DNA from: Lycorma delicatula
Taxonomy: Eukaryota; Arthropoda; Insecta; Hemiptera; Fulgoridae
Reading direction: 5' to 3'
Length of the DNA: 64,000 bases
NCBI RefSeq assembly: GCF_047948215.1
Contig: NC_134455.1
Location: 295,136,647 to 295,200,646 of the forward strand
A model generated the notes under the pieces. The model searched no databases, had not been told where the DNA came from, and worked only from the letters and a program-made list of their open reading frames with translations. The position numbers and the translations under genes are program-made. Of the stretch, positions 48,346 to 58,345 are shown in pieces. Within the stretch, counting starts at the first letter, position 1. Each line of letters starts with the position of its first letter.

Positions 48346-48722
48346 ACAATGAATAAGAAGAAGAATGATGATAATAATGAAGAAGAGATGATGGATAAGA
48401 AGGGATGACTGGAAAAATCTACCCATCAGCATAGATTGAGGTAGTTTGCTCTCTTGGCCAGGACCCAAAAATACTTTTTTCTTTCACAGTATTCTCCATC
48501 TGAGTATTATCAAAACTACCAAAATCAATGAAGTACTTTCCACATTAATTTCAAAATTTCATCTTCATTACTGTAAACAATATATCTAAAAGAAAATCAT
48601 GTTAATATATTATTCTAAACTAAAGAAGCACATTTAATATATGCTTATATGAAATTGTAGCAATGTTTTAAAGGAAATTTAGAAAATAAAAAGAATTTAC
48701 TTAAAATGGCAAATATGTTATA

Positions 48723-50013
48723 CAGAGTGATTCAAAGAAACGGGAAATTTTGAAAGTTGTGTTGGTAGCCGTGGGCGATTGGTACCACTTGATAAGTGGT
48801 GCCAGCCTCTCTAACCTAACCTGCCATTTAGTTGTCATGGATCCTTGGAGTGGTGCGCAACGTGCATTTGCTATCAAAGCGTTTTACAAAAACAATGACA
48901 GTGTAGAGAATTTTGCCGTCATTTTAATCTGGGACGGCACGACCGTGTTCCATCAGCACATGCAATTAAAACATGGATATCTAATTTCGAGGAAACTGGT
49001 TCGGCAATGAAAAAGAAACCTCCAGGCCGTGAGCAAACCGTCCGTACACCACAGAATGTTCAAGCTTTATAAGATGCTGTTACACGAAGTCCACATCAGT
49101 CAATTCGTCGTCTCTCAGCATCTTTACAATTGCATAGTACGAAGAATGTTAGTGAAGGACTTGCAATACCATCCATACAAGTTGCAGATCGTCCAGGAAC
49201 TGAAACCGAACGATGCAGTTGTGCAAGTACAATTCTGTAATGTAATGCTTCAAAAGATAAATGATAACGAAGAGTTTGTTCCCGAACTGTGGATGTCAGA
49301 CGAAGCGCATTTCCACCTCAGTGGATTTGTTAACAAGCAAAATTTCAGATACTGGGCACAAGAAAATCCTACGCAGCTACACCAGCGTCCGTTGTACAGC
49401 CATAAAGTGACCGTGTGGTGTGCTATGTCATCTTACAGTGTTATAGGCCCTTTTTTTTTAGGATGACAACGGTCTTGCGATTACAGTGACGTTGCCTCGT
49501 TACGTAGCCATGCTTGAAACCTTTGTTGTGGAACAACATAAGAGATTTCCGCCAATTCTTAACACAGCCTGGTTTCAACAAGACGGAGCAACGTCACATA
49601 CTGCACGAATATCGATGGCAGCTGTACGCCGATTGTTTGGGCAACGTGTCATTTCACGAAATGGTGACATTAGATGGCGATTACTTTTTGCGGGGTCACC
49701 TTAAAAACAAAGTGTTCCACAGCAGACCTGCTACGACTGAAGAACTGAAGGCAAAGATCTGAGAAGCAATTGCGGAAATTCCAGTTGAGATGTTACGTCA
49801 AACCATGAACAATTTTAACGAAGAGACTTCGTGAGTGTTTACGTAGAAGAGGAGGTCACCTGCAAGATGTCATCTTTAAAAAATAAACTAAAATGTATGT
49901 ATCCTAAAATGGCAACATTTGTACAATTACATGAAATAAAATTCATTTTCTAAAAAAATTTTTCATTAACGTTATTTTATTTTTTTAATTTCCCGTTTCT
50001 TTGAATCACTCTG
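48723..50013 (+). mobile_element. Tc1/mariner-type transposon with perfect 27-bp TIRs
   Basis: It lies between TA at 48721-48722 and 50014-50015. The first 27 bases (CAGAGTGATTCAAAGAAACG and on) are exactly inverted at 49987-50013. The coding region starts near 48838 (SGAQRAFAIKAFYKNNDS). It runs with frameshifts through a helix-turn-helix, the open frame 49029-49466 with RRMLVKDLQYHPYKLQIVQE, WMSDEAHFHLSGFVNKQNFR and KVTVWCAMSSY, and 49486-49704 with WFQQDGATSHTARISMAAVR. The third catalytic block between DIRW and FLRGHLKNKVF is deleted by a small internal gap at about 49680. Perfect ends suggest a fairly recent insertion. Confidence 0.93.
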
Positions 50014-50053
50014 TATTTCAACTTTTTTAAATTTAAAAATTGAACTAGCATAC

Positions 50054-50146
50054 CTGAACTGTTGTTAGAAGACCTCTGCTCTGATTTAAATAATTCATTA
50101 TAATTACGTTTTCTATCCATAAGTAAATGTAGCTGATTACTAAAAT
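50054..50146 (-). CDS. Zinc-finger gene, first visible exon
   Basis: The acceptor is TTGTTTTACACAG and the donor GTATGC. It encodes FSNQLHLLMDRKRNYNELFK and then a Ser/Asn-rich end, leaving G that joins AT of the next exon (Asp). It contains an in-frame ATG (MDRKRNYNELFK) that could be the start, because reading back beyond the acceptor meets a TAA at 50205-50207. Frame, phase and splice sites fit the 34111-34193 exon, but the connection crosses 15.9 kb and rests on those only. Confidence 0.65.
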
Positions 50147-51254
50147 CTGTGTAAAACAACAGAAGTTGTAGTAGCAGCAGCTGACTACTAGTAACAGAGT
50201 TGCTTTATTCTGAAACAGAAAAGCATATAACTTAAAAATATTTCCAATTATTCATGAAACAGATTCAATGAAAAAGCATTAAGCAAGATTTCATTGTAAT
50301 ATTATTTTATTTATAACACTTGTATATTTAGATCTCAATGCATATGATACAGCACTCTACTTTTAAAATGTCCTTCCTCCTATTTTTGAGTATGTTTTTA
50401 GTGACCTAAATTTCTTAAACTCTGAAAACTCTTTTCAATAATAACCATTATGAATAATTTTTAGTTCCATCATGTTTGTTGAAATAATGCATTATTAGTA
50501 CGTTATAGGTTAAACAGCAAATCCAAATGTATCCAAGTACAAAATTTAGAAAAACTGTAAAACATCAATTCTATTGAGACATAAATACAGTTTAAAAAAT
50601 CAGGGGCAATTTACATATTACAGTTTAAATTAAAATGTCCAAATCTTTTGTGGATACTGCATTAAAATAAAAATTATAGCATAAATAATATTTTTTTAGA
50701 GTATTTATCTACATATTCTCATTTTTTAGAGACCTAATTGCCCTTAACAGGTTTAATAACCAATCACATTAATCAACTGACCCAATTGTAGTGGAAAACG
50801 AAACCACAAAAAACAGTTATTTACTTAACATAATACATTTAGTGTAAATGTATACAGTATTAGAGGCTATATTACAGTACCTGCGGCTTTGAATGCAACT
50901 TGTAACAATGCAACCTATATGAAGGGTTTTTTCTATTAAAAAAAAGGATTCATCAAAATCGGTCCAGTAATACCTGAATGAAGAAATTCACACGTTTCAC
51001 AAACTAAAATTTTTTTTCAAAATTGCACGTTTCTTCATTTTTCGAAAAATTACATATAATATTGGGTTTATTGTACCTTCTCTACAAAAAAAGAAGAAAG
51101 AATGTAAAAAAAAATTTGTCGAAATTAGTGTAGAAAGTTTTGCATGACCGAGTAAAAAAACTTTTATAAGGAGTCAAAATTTATCTACACTTTCATTCTA
51201 AAATTTATTTACAAAATAAATAAAAAAAGGGGATTCAACGTCTGCATCATTATT
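50147..51254. other. No gene seen
   Basis: AT-rich sequence. Near 50950-51000 there is a CATCAAAATCGGTCCAGTAA motif of the kind that ends many arthropod non-autonomous repeats. I see no promoter that I could assign to the zinc-finger gene. Confidence 0.6.
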
Positions 51255-52006
51255 CTACACAGTCACCTCCCTTCTCAATGCAATTGGTCCAATGATCCAC
51301 AAGCTTGCATATTCCTTCAAAAAAGAAAGGTTTTCGATGGTCGCGAAGCCACTTTTACTCTGCTTCCTGCACGTCAGTCTGTGGAAAATCGACAACCTCA
51401 TAAGGCATCCTTGACCGGCCAGACAGATAAAAGTTGGAGGGAGAAAAATCTGGGCTGTAGGGAAGGTGTTCCAGTATCTCAAAATTTAACTTGATGGTTT
51501 GAACGATGTGGCGGGCCCTGTGCGGGCGGGCGTTGTCATACAGCACTTTCTTTGACAGTGGACCTCGGCGTTTGTTACGAACCGCTGGCTTCAGATTGTT
51601 TATTAATTTTTCACTAACTCGCGCTGCTGATTGTAGTCCATTACATGCCATTTTGCGCCCCCAAAATCGGTTAATCTTCAATTTTTTCTCAACCGGAGAT
51701 CCCGGGTGTTTTCACTCCATACTCTCACGATTGCAGCTCGTAGTGATGAACCCACACTTCATCACCGGCGATGAAGTGCTTAAAATCTGTCGCCTTCCTT
51801 GAAGCGATCGAATAAGCGTTGGCAGATGTCGACACGTTGGTGCAACTGCTTTCGGATCGGACAAGTACACTGCATTCATTAAAGTACATTTTTACACATA
51901 GATATTGCGCCATTTGCCTTCTGGATAAGACGCGATCGGGATCAAATTTCGCACACATGACCGTAAAAAAGAAAAAAAAGACTGTAAAAAAACTTTTTTT
52001 TAACAA
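51255..52006 (-). mobile_element. mariner transposase remnant
   Basis: The minus-strand frame starts near 52006 with KFDPDRVLSRRQMAQYLCVK, then GDEVWVHHYELQS (first catalytic Asp) near 51760. The frame 51681-51355 carries NRFWGRKM, RRGPLSKKVLYDNARPHRAR (second Asp) and LPYSPDFSPSNFYL, where the usual Asp of PSD is Asn. It continues to a C-terminal KWLRDH block near 51340. The N-terminal DNA-binding part is missing. Ends are not clear. Confidence 0.82.
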
Positions 52007-52079
52007 ATAAAGGTAATAATAGCAGCAATGATGAACAGTAGAATAATGAGAAAAGACAGAAACAGCAAAAATACAAGTA

Positions 52080-53725
52080 ACGGGTGATCGTTCGTAAAAT
52101 TGCGCAACCCAAATGGCAACAAATTGTTTTCAGAAAGCCTTTTTATTAATTTACAAAATAATATTAACATTTATAAAAAAAGTATTACTTACAAGTTTAA
52201 AATAAGTACTGGAAATGTCCACCATGATTTTCAATCCGTGGATCAACGCGTTTTCTTAAACTATATGCGACGTTTTTCAGTGTAACAGTGATATTTTATA
52301 TTTTATTCATCAATATTTTATTGATGAATAAAATATTGTATCAATATTTTATTTAAGTTCATCAAGTATATGCGGGTTGTTTGTGTACACATTATCTTTC
52401 AAAAAGCCCCACAAGCAAGAATCAAAAGAATTCAGGTCCTGTGAACGAGGAGACCACCAGAAATTATCCGGTCATCGAAGAAATCGGAAAGAAACTACAT
52501 ACTGCTGTTCGCCGTATGTGCACTTGCTCTCTATTATTGTAGCCAGCAATCACGTTCATCAGCATATAGCAAAGCTAAAAACTGCATGATTATTTCTTGA
52601 TACCGATCAGCTGTGATGATCTCCGAAAAAAAGATAGGCCCGACAATTCACCGACGAGATAAAGCACCACACCCCATTTTTTTGCGAATGTAATGGCTGT
52701 TCATCAAACACAAGTAGGTTCTCTGAAGACCATAATCTATAATTTTGACTGTTAACATATCCGCTAAGATAAAATCAAGCTTTATCGCTAAAAAAAATCC
52801 TTGTCTAGAACAGATATGTCATTTCGAATGAAACTTCTAAATCAACGACAATACTGCAATCGTTTCTTCTTACCTGGTTCTTGAAGCCGATGACTTAGGT
52901 TAATCCGTTACGGATGTAATTTTAGAACTTTAGTAGCCTTAAGAACACTTCCGTAAGATGGCCCAATCCGGTATGAAAGTTTTCGAAAACTTTTTGGAAA
53001 ACGAAGAAGTGTTTCGTTTATCGTCTGCAGACTGTTGTCAGTTACAACACTTGGACGGCCCGTAGACTTACGGTCATGCACACTACCTGTATCCCCGAAA
53101 ACGATTACATAAACGACATATAGTGGATTTGTTTCGCACATTAGTATCTGCAAAAGCATTTAAAAAATCTAATTGACACTTCGCGAACAATTTCAGTCAA
53201 TCAGAACAATAAAGACTGTTCCTGCGTAAAAAACATTGTTGCTCGGACTAAACACAAACTGCTTGGTGCCATGTCCACTGTTACCCGGAGGAGTGATCTA
53301 GCAGTGCTACCATAACTATTCTGTCACACGAAAAATTACCCTAATTAAAATATCTCTTACAAATTTAACTGTCATTCCTTTCTTCCTTTTTCCTGTTTAG
53401 CCTCAGGTAACTACCGTTTAGATAATTCTTCAGAGGGTGAATGAGGATGATATGTATGAGTGTAAATGAAGTGTAGTCTTGTACATTCTCAGTTCGACCA
53501 TTCCTGAGATGTGTGGTTAATTGAAACCCAACCACCAAAGAACACCGGTATCCACGATCTAGTATTCAAATCTGTGTAAAAATAACTGGCTACTTGAATG
53601 CTGTAACTCTCGACTTCCAAATCAGCTGATTTCGGAAATTGCGTTATCCACTAGACCAACCCGGTGGGTTAACTGTCATTCCTATAAAGCAGAAAAATTG
53701 GGTTGCACGACTTTACGATCACGTG
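52080..53725 (-). mobile_element. Tc1/mariner-type element with TIRs and a nested SINE
   Basis: The left end reads CGGGTGATCGTTCGTAAAAT then TGCGCAACCC. The right end inverse reads CGTGATCGTAAAGTCGTGCA then ACCC. The transposase is on the minus strand. Its N-terminal helix-turn-helix part is at 53159-52908 (RKSTGRPSVVTDNSLQTINE, LKATKVLKLHP). A damaged middle follows near 52700-52560 (MGCGALSR.IVGPIFF). The third catalytic block is near 52470-52370 (PRSQDLNSFDSCLWGFLKDN). It ends near 52210. A SINE at 53380-53668 and an AT palindrome at 52298-52336 are later changes. Confidence 0.85.
53380..53668 (-). mobile_element. tRNA-derived SINE, family A, nested, 15-bp target duplication
   Basis: It is flanked by TTAACTGTCATTCCT at 53365-53379 and 53669-53683. 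On the minus strand the head is CCACCGGGTTGGTCTAGTGG and the tail GAGGCTAAACAGGAAAAAGG. It sits inside the 52080-53725 element, so the SINE is younger than that element. Confidence 0.95.
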
Positions 53726-53726
53726 C

Positions 53727-53935
53727 AGTTGCGGATGATTGGTTAGGTGCCAAAATGAAATTGTATGTAGCAGTTGAGGTGTTTTGTGAACAATTTTTTT
53801 AACAGCCGCTACAACAGCAACAAGGATCAAGGTGAAATGTCTTATAGTTATGTTAAATTGTGACAAGATGTCTGGTGTTGTTGTAATGTCTTATTTTGGG
53901 ATTTTTGACAATATTTTCAATAACAACTTACATGC
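53727..53935 (+). repeat. Left arm of a wide inverted repeat (partner 59690-59899)
   Basis: Matched blocks are AGTTGYGGATGATTG, TAGGTGCCAAAA, GCAGTTGAGGT, TTTTGTGAA, AGCCGCT.CAACAG.AACAAG, TGTTAAATTGTG, TCTGGTGTTGT and TTTTTGACAATATTT, in the same order on opposite strands. The arms are 5.8 kb apart. They could be terminal repeats of a large element or two inverted copies of one repeat. Confidence 0.75.
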
Positions 53936-54842
53936 TTTTATTAGTTACTACTACAATATCTTTCATAAGCTGGAATTCCAGCATTTTTTTGAGGGTGAAA
54001 AACGTCTACGCGTTATCATCGCCCGGATTTTTTTTTAATGGAAAAAAAATTTCCAGCGATGCTAAAAATTATGAATATTATTATTTTTTATATAGAAACA
54101 ATTAAAATTCATAACGAAATTATTATTTTATTATATATGTTGTCAGAAGTCATACATTGTTTACTGTTATCAAATTTACGATTAAATTACTCATGCGTTC
54201 CGAACCAAATTGGAGTATTGTAAGTAATAACTTTTGTAAATACCAATATATACATACTTCACTTCTTTATAAAACTTACATGTACAAAACTTTTAGAGAT
54301 TGTACGTAGAATATTTTAAACCACATACTGCCAAAAGTTGCTGGACCGATAATTGAATCCCATTATCTCAACTACATTATCTCGACTTAGATGTAAAAAA
54401 AAAAATGTTTAAACCAAATATAAAACTTTCGTTGAATGGAAATTAGTTTAAACAAAGTACAGATTTTCACAACTACAAGAATTTTTAAAGTATCCAGTTA
54501 AATGTATTTAAATAAATCTCATTAATAAAAATTACAGATGTAAAATAATTGTTGCCTGAAAAATAAATGTCAAACATCCTGTTATACTATGATTTAAAAA
54601 ATAATAATAATAATATTAAATTCATTCGTGAACTGAAAACAAACAAGTTTTGAATCACAAAATACATCATATACTTTGAACAATTTTTGTCCAAAGAATA
54701 TAATTGACATAAAAACTGCTGAGGGTAATAATTATACAATGAGAATTTCGCTTGTTAACAAAATAAGTACCATGTTATATTTAATTATAGTTGAATATTA
54801 TAGTAGTGCATCCTCATATAAAAAAATAAATATCAATCTGTC

Positions 54843-55024
54843 ATGGATGATATAAGTTTTTTAAACATTGTAATAAATAGGCGTTTGAAAAGAACGCATC
54901 AAAAGATTCCGTATCATGCCGTGTGAATACTGATGATGAGTTTTTTAAATCGAAAAATTTGACAGTAAACGTTTCGGAAAGTTTACATTCAATGTCTACA
55001 TAACTGCCAAGAAATGTAAATCCT
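54843..55024 (+). pseudogene. Short frameshifted open region, unknown
   Basis: Starting at an ATG, the plus strand reads MDDISFLNIVINRRLKRTHQ and KIPYHAV, then in the next frame NTDDEFFKSKNLTVNVSESL. The composition is protein-like but I recognise no family. It lies between the arms of the wide inverted repeat and before an R1 fragment. Confidence 0.25.
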
Positions 55025-55206
55025 AACAATTCGCGTTTAACAATTCACCGCCATCATCGGAGAAACCGCTATGCTACAAAAGTGACTTAGCGTTCACATC
55101 CGCACCAATAGGGGATTGGACTAGTACCAGAGAATCGAATGATGTTATCCCAGATTTCAAGATGGCAGTCAGCAGGATCTCTATATTAAAAATATGAACT
55201 TGCAAC

Positions 55207-55735
55207 ATACAGAGGCAAGTTCCGGCGGCCGTGAGGAAATTGCGAAGAAGCTGGGAGACCGAGGGATTTGGGATGCGGTTTCGAGCCGGGCCAGTACCGG
55301 AGCGGAACGGTGATCCCAATGCACCGGATCTAAATTTCGTTCAGTTGCCCATCTCCCGTCTGTGGAAGAGGCTGCAGAGCCTCGCGATGGAAGCATGGCA
55401 GCTGGAATTGGACACCACGACTAAGAGAAGATCCCTGTACAAGTTTATACGGGATCTGAAAAAATGGTATGTCTCAAGTTCGTTTTTAAGGGCAAACCGT
55501 GCTCAGGTGCTCACAAACCATGTTAATTTGAACCAATATCTGTTTCGGTTCCGCCTGGCAGCTGATGAGCTGTGCGTCTGCGGGGAGGTCCGCTCGCGCT
55601 GTTAGGCAAGCTCTAGGAGCTATTTAGGATACTGGTCGTTAAACTGTTCGAGGCTCAGTTGCCGTTAGTGGCACAGATATTCGATCTTATGCTTTAGGGC
55701 GACCAAATAATGCCAAGCAAATCAAATTATCTGGC
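55207..55735 (+). mobile_element. R1-clade LINE fragment with internal deletion
   Basis: The frame 55231-55605 gives RSWETEGFGMRFRAGPVPER, QLPISRLWKRLQSL, TTKRRSLYKFIRDL and LNQYLFRFRLAADELCVCGE, the C-terminal region of R1-type ORF2 with a Cys-rich motif. After GGGGAGGTCC near 55590 about 440 bases present in the 58346-59221 copy are missing, and the 3' tail resumes (CTAAACTGTTCGAGG, ATGCCAAGCAAA). Confidence 0.8.
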
Positions 55736-55785
55736 GGCAGACCCGGCAATGTGATCGAAGAGATGCTGTGGAATCCGATATACCT

Positions 55786-55810
55786 TACTTTCTTTTTCCG
55801 TTTAGCCTCC
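55786..55810 (-). mobile_element. 25-bp SINE tail with perfect 16-bp target duplication
   Basis: The insert equals, on the minus strand, GGAGGCTAAACGGAAAAAG plus a few bases: the last part of the family A SINE. It is flanked on both sides by GGAATCCGATATACCT (55770-55785 and 55811-55826). This fits an extremely 5'-truncated SINE insertion. Confidence 0.85.
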
Positions 55811-55829
55811 GGAATCCGATATACCTGCC

Positions 55830-56095
55830 AGTCACCAAAACTTCTATTGGCGATCGTCAAATCTACGCAACGAGCTTGTAAGTTTGCGACTGGAATTGAG
55901 GAAATAGCGATCGTAAAAATTGGTTTTTCAAAATTTACTGATTTAAGAACTAAATTTTGTGTTCTGGCTGGTAGGTCAGGAACTCACGCTCTCTCTTCCC
56001 CTCCGTCCTTCTCGCTCTCTCTCTGTATGTGTGTGTGTGTCATCCACCAAAATGTAAAACTCAAGAAAAATATTTGCTCTAAAAATGAAATTTGA
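55830..56095 (+). pseudogene. Second copy of the SGTHxVCVCxxHQNxKL ORF family
   Basis: The frame reads KIGFSKFTDLRTKFCVLAGR, SGTHALS, a CT-rich stretch, then CVCVIHQNVKL. This is the same motif as at 5180-5368 (LRPKWCILVDASGTHTVCVC, HHQNIKL). Here a Ser/Pro-rich insert coded by a CTCTCT-type run separates SGTH from CVC. Only about 60 residues are related. Function is unknown, and it is a fragment. Confidence 0.65.
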
Positions 56096-56140
56096 TTATA
56101 AAATTCAGCTTTAAACCATGGTATGTGATATAGAAAATGA

Positions 56141-56194
56141 AACGCGCATGCTGTGACAGCATGCGCGTTCTTTCACACTGTGACAGTGTGAAAG
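56141..56194. repeat. Two adjacent perfect palindromes sharing a TGTGACA centre
   Basis: The first is AACGCGCATGCTGT, G, then its inverse (56141-56169, 14-bp arms). The second is CTTTCACACTGT, G, then its inverse (56170-56194, 12-bp arms). They touch with no spacer. Each has a one-base loop at the same TGTGACA centre. Confidence 0.95.
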
Positions 56195-56836
56195 ATGTCC
56201 AGGCACTAATGAAGTGCTCAGATTACTGTACGAGTTAGAGCATAAATAGGTTTTGTTGCGAGAGGACGTAGTCTATATCGCTCCGTGTTTTCGTTTATAT
56301 TTTGGTTTGATTTTTAGGATTTTTGTACTGGATTGGACGTTTGGCAAGTGCGGTGGTTTTTTATTGGTTGCGTTTCGTATATCTGAAGATTTTTGGTCAA
56401 CGGACAGCCTTTTAGTGTTTTTTTTTTTTTTTGTATTTTTATAACTTTATTGCCGTAAGGCAATAAGGTTTGAATTTGCTTGTTTTTTGTATACAGGTCT
56501 GTGTGTGTTGCAGTGGACAATTGGGAATCTATTTCTTAAAGAGTGAAATAAGAGTTAGACGTCGTTATCTTTAATTTCAGTTTAATTTTAGTTTTAAAGT
56601 GGTCACCTTAATTTGATAACTACGATTATTATAGCTTTGTTTATTAAGCTATTGTTATCGGGAGTATTACTATTTGTAATTACATTGAAGTTACGTATAT
56701 TGAATTTATTTATTCTGATTGTTTTATCTGTTTTATACAGGGTGTCTGATCATATCGTGTGAGGCCTAAAATTACGCGTTTTTTGGCCCCAAGCACATCT
56801 ATCGGGCTAATTTCACGCTCACCCCTACCATACAGC

Positions 56837-57210
56837 GGCATGGACCCCGAGAACCCTTTAGGACCTCCAAGGTTCTGGAACTCTTCTGTACGGATGTCAA
56901 TGTGGGGAACCGATCCCAGCGACGACAGACGACGAGAAAGTCGTGGTAGTTGAAGTTGTGCCGGCCAAGGTGGTTAAAGAAGGTAAAGAAGAAACCAGAA
57001 GAAAAATGACCGCAAACGAAAGCAGCTTCCCCGTGAAGACGAGCGGAAAATGGACAATGAACTGACTTCCCTTATTGGGAATCTTGAGGAGATTATTGGG
57101 GGTCTTCCAAAAAACCATAGACAAGAATACCAAGCTAGAAATCAAACAGTTACATGTGGATATGGCTCGCTTGGTCGAGCAGATTGCAGCTTATAAAGCA
57201 GAAGAAAATT
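56837..57210 (+). pseudogene. Possible R1-type LINE ORF1 remnant
   Basis: From an ATG the plus strand reads MDPENPLGPPRFWNSS, then after frameshifts a basic stretch (NDRKRKQLPREDERK) and a helical segment (NELTSLIGNLEEII, TKLEIKQLHVDMARLVEQIA) ending at a TGA. A basic region plus coiled coil is the usual start of LINE Gag-like ORF1 proteins. Zinc knuckles are not visible. Link to the nearby R1 pieces is by position only. Confidence 0.4.
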
Positions 57211-58345
57211 GAGTTCAGTAAGGGAACTAGGGCCAAATTTCGTTGTTGCGAACATTTTTAATGGTATTTATTTATTCAATTGCCTCGAATATTATGAGAT
57301 ATTTTCGCACAAATTAACTCTATAAAGTGTAGAACTAGGCGCGGGGTTCATGCTTCCGCGAACTCGGTTAAATAGTTGAGAGGCCAACGATGTAGGACAT
57401 TCAAGATATCCGGATGAGGCCTGCAACGAAGAGTTATACATCAGTGATGTGTCTACCAAGGCATTTACATCGGTGGCATCCCAACGAGGCCTGGCTTATT
57501 ACTATCAGGGCTAGAGACGTAGAGGGAGGGGGAAGGGGGAGGCAACCGGAAGCGCCACAAGGCGGGTCTTTCCCTACGGAGTTGGAATAACCGTTGTGAA
57601 AATCTCTGGTCCCTTAAATGCGTCGAGATTACTGTGGCTTTTTGGTTTGCAATTGGTGTTTTTGGCTATTCGGATACGTGTGTACCTTTCGATAGTTTCA
57701 AGGCGTACTGATTGCATACTGCGGCTGCTGTTCAGCATCATTTATATAGAATTGTCACTTGTTCCTCATCTGCGGCGTATAAGGCACAGATTTCTGCGAC
57801 ATGTACCAGCCTCACCGCGGCGAAACAGAGGCAACGACTTCTGGTCGTAAGCCTCCGTTACGAGTAAGGGAATACTCCCTAGTCCTACTTTCTGTCTTTT
57901 CATAATGAGGGCAGTAATCCGTGGTTGTATTATTAAACTGCTCCAGAAGCGGCTAAGAGGTACGAAGAGTGACAGGAGAATATCTCAGGTCTCCAGTTGC
58001 CCGTACTTGCTGTGGGCAGTCGTCACACCAGTGGGCTTGCCCAAACTTCCAGTAGGAGAAAGACAGCTAGTTTCAATTCATGAGTAGGCAGGACAGATTA
58101 TCATAATGAATTAAAAAAAATAATGCCATACTTTTACGGCGTACATTATATATATATATTTGTTATAACTTGTTTGGCTGGTAGTATTTGCAGCACGATA
58201 TAAACAAGTTAAATTTACTTATAGGATCATACATATGAATCTAAAGTAATTATGCTACGAACCTGTACTCCGTAACCTGTTCGATGAATGCTATAATGAA
58301 ATAGAAAAGTTTATCTAAACCTATACACAATATTTGCTTATACAC
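57211..58345. other. GC-richer, gene-free stretch
   Basis: It contains the block shared with 22780-22930 at about 57505-57590 and small frames (57596-57850, 57905-58087) without recognisable motifs. It is likely non-coding LINE sequence, but this is not shown. Confidence 0.4.

Larger units (their letters stand above)
34194..50053 (-). other. Intron of the zinc-finger gene (15.9 kb)
   Basis: The donor is GTATGC next to 50054 and the acceptor the AG next to 34193. It contains the complete LINE, several mariners and two SINEs. In 36100-37660 and 40953-42394 I see only AT-rich sequence; the frame 41074-41406 is hydrophobic and unconvincing. The intron assignment depends on the exon at 50054 belonging to this gene. 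Confidence 0.65.
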
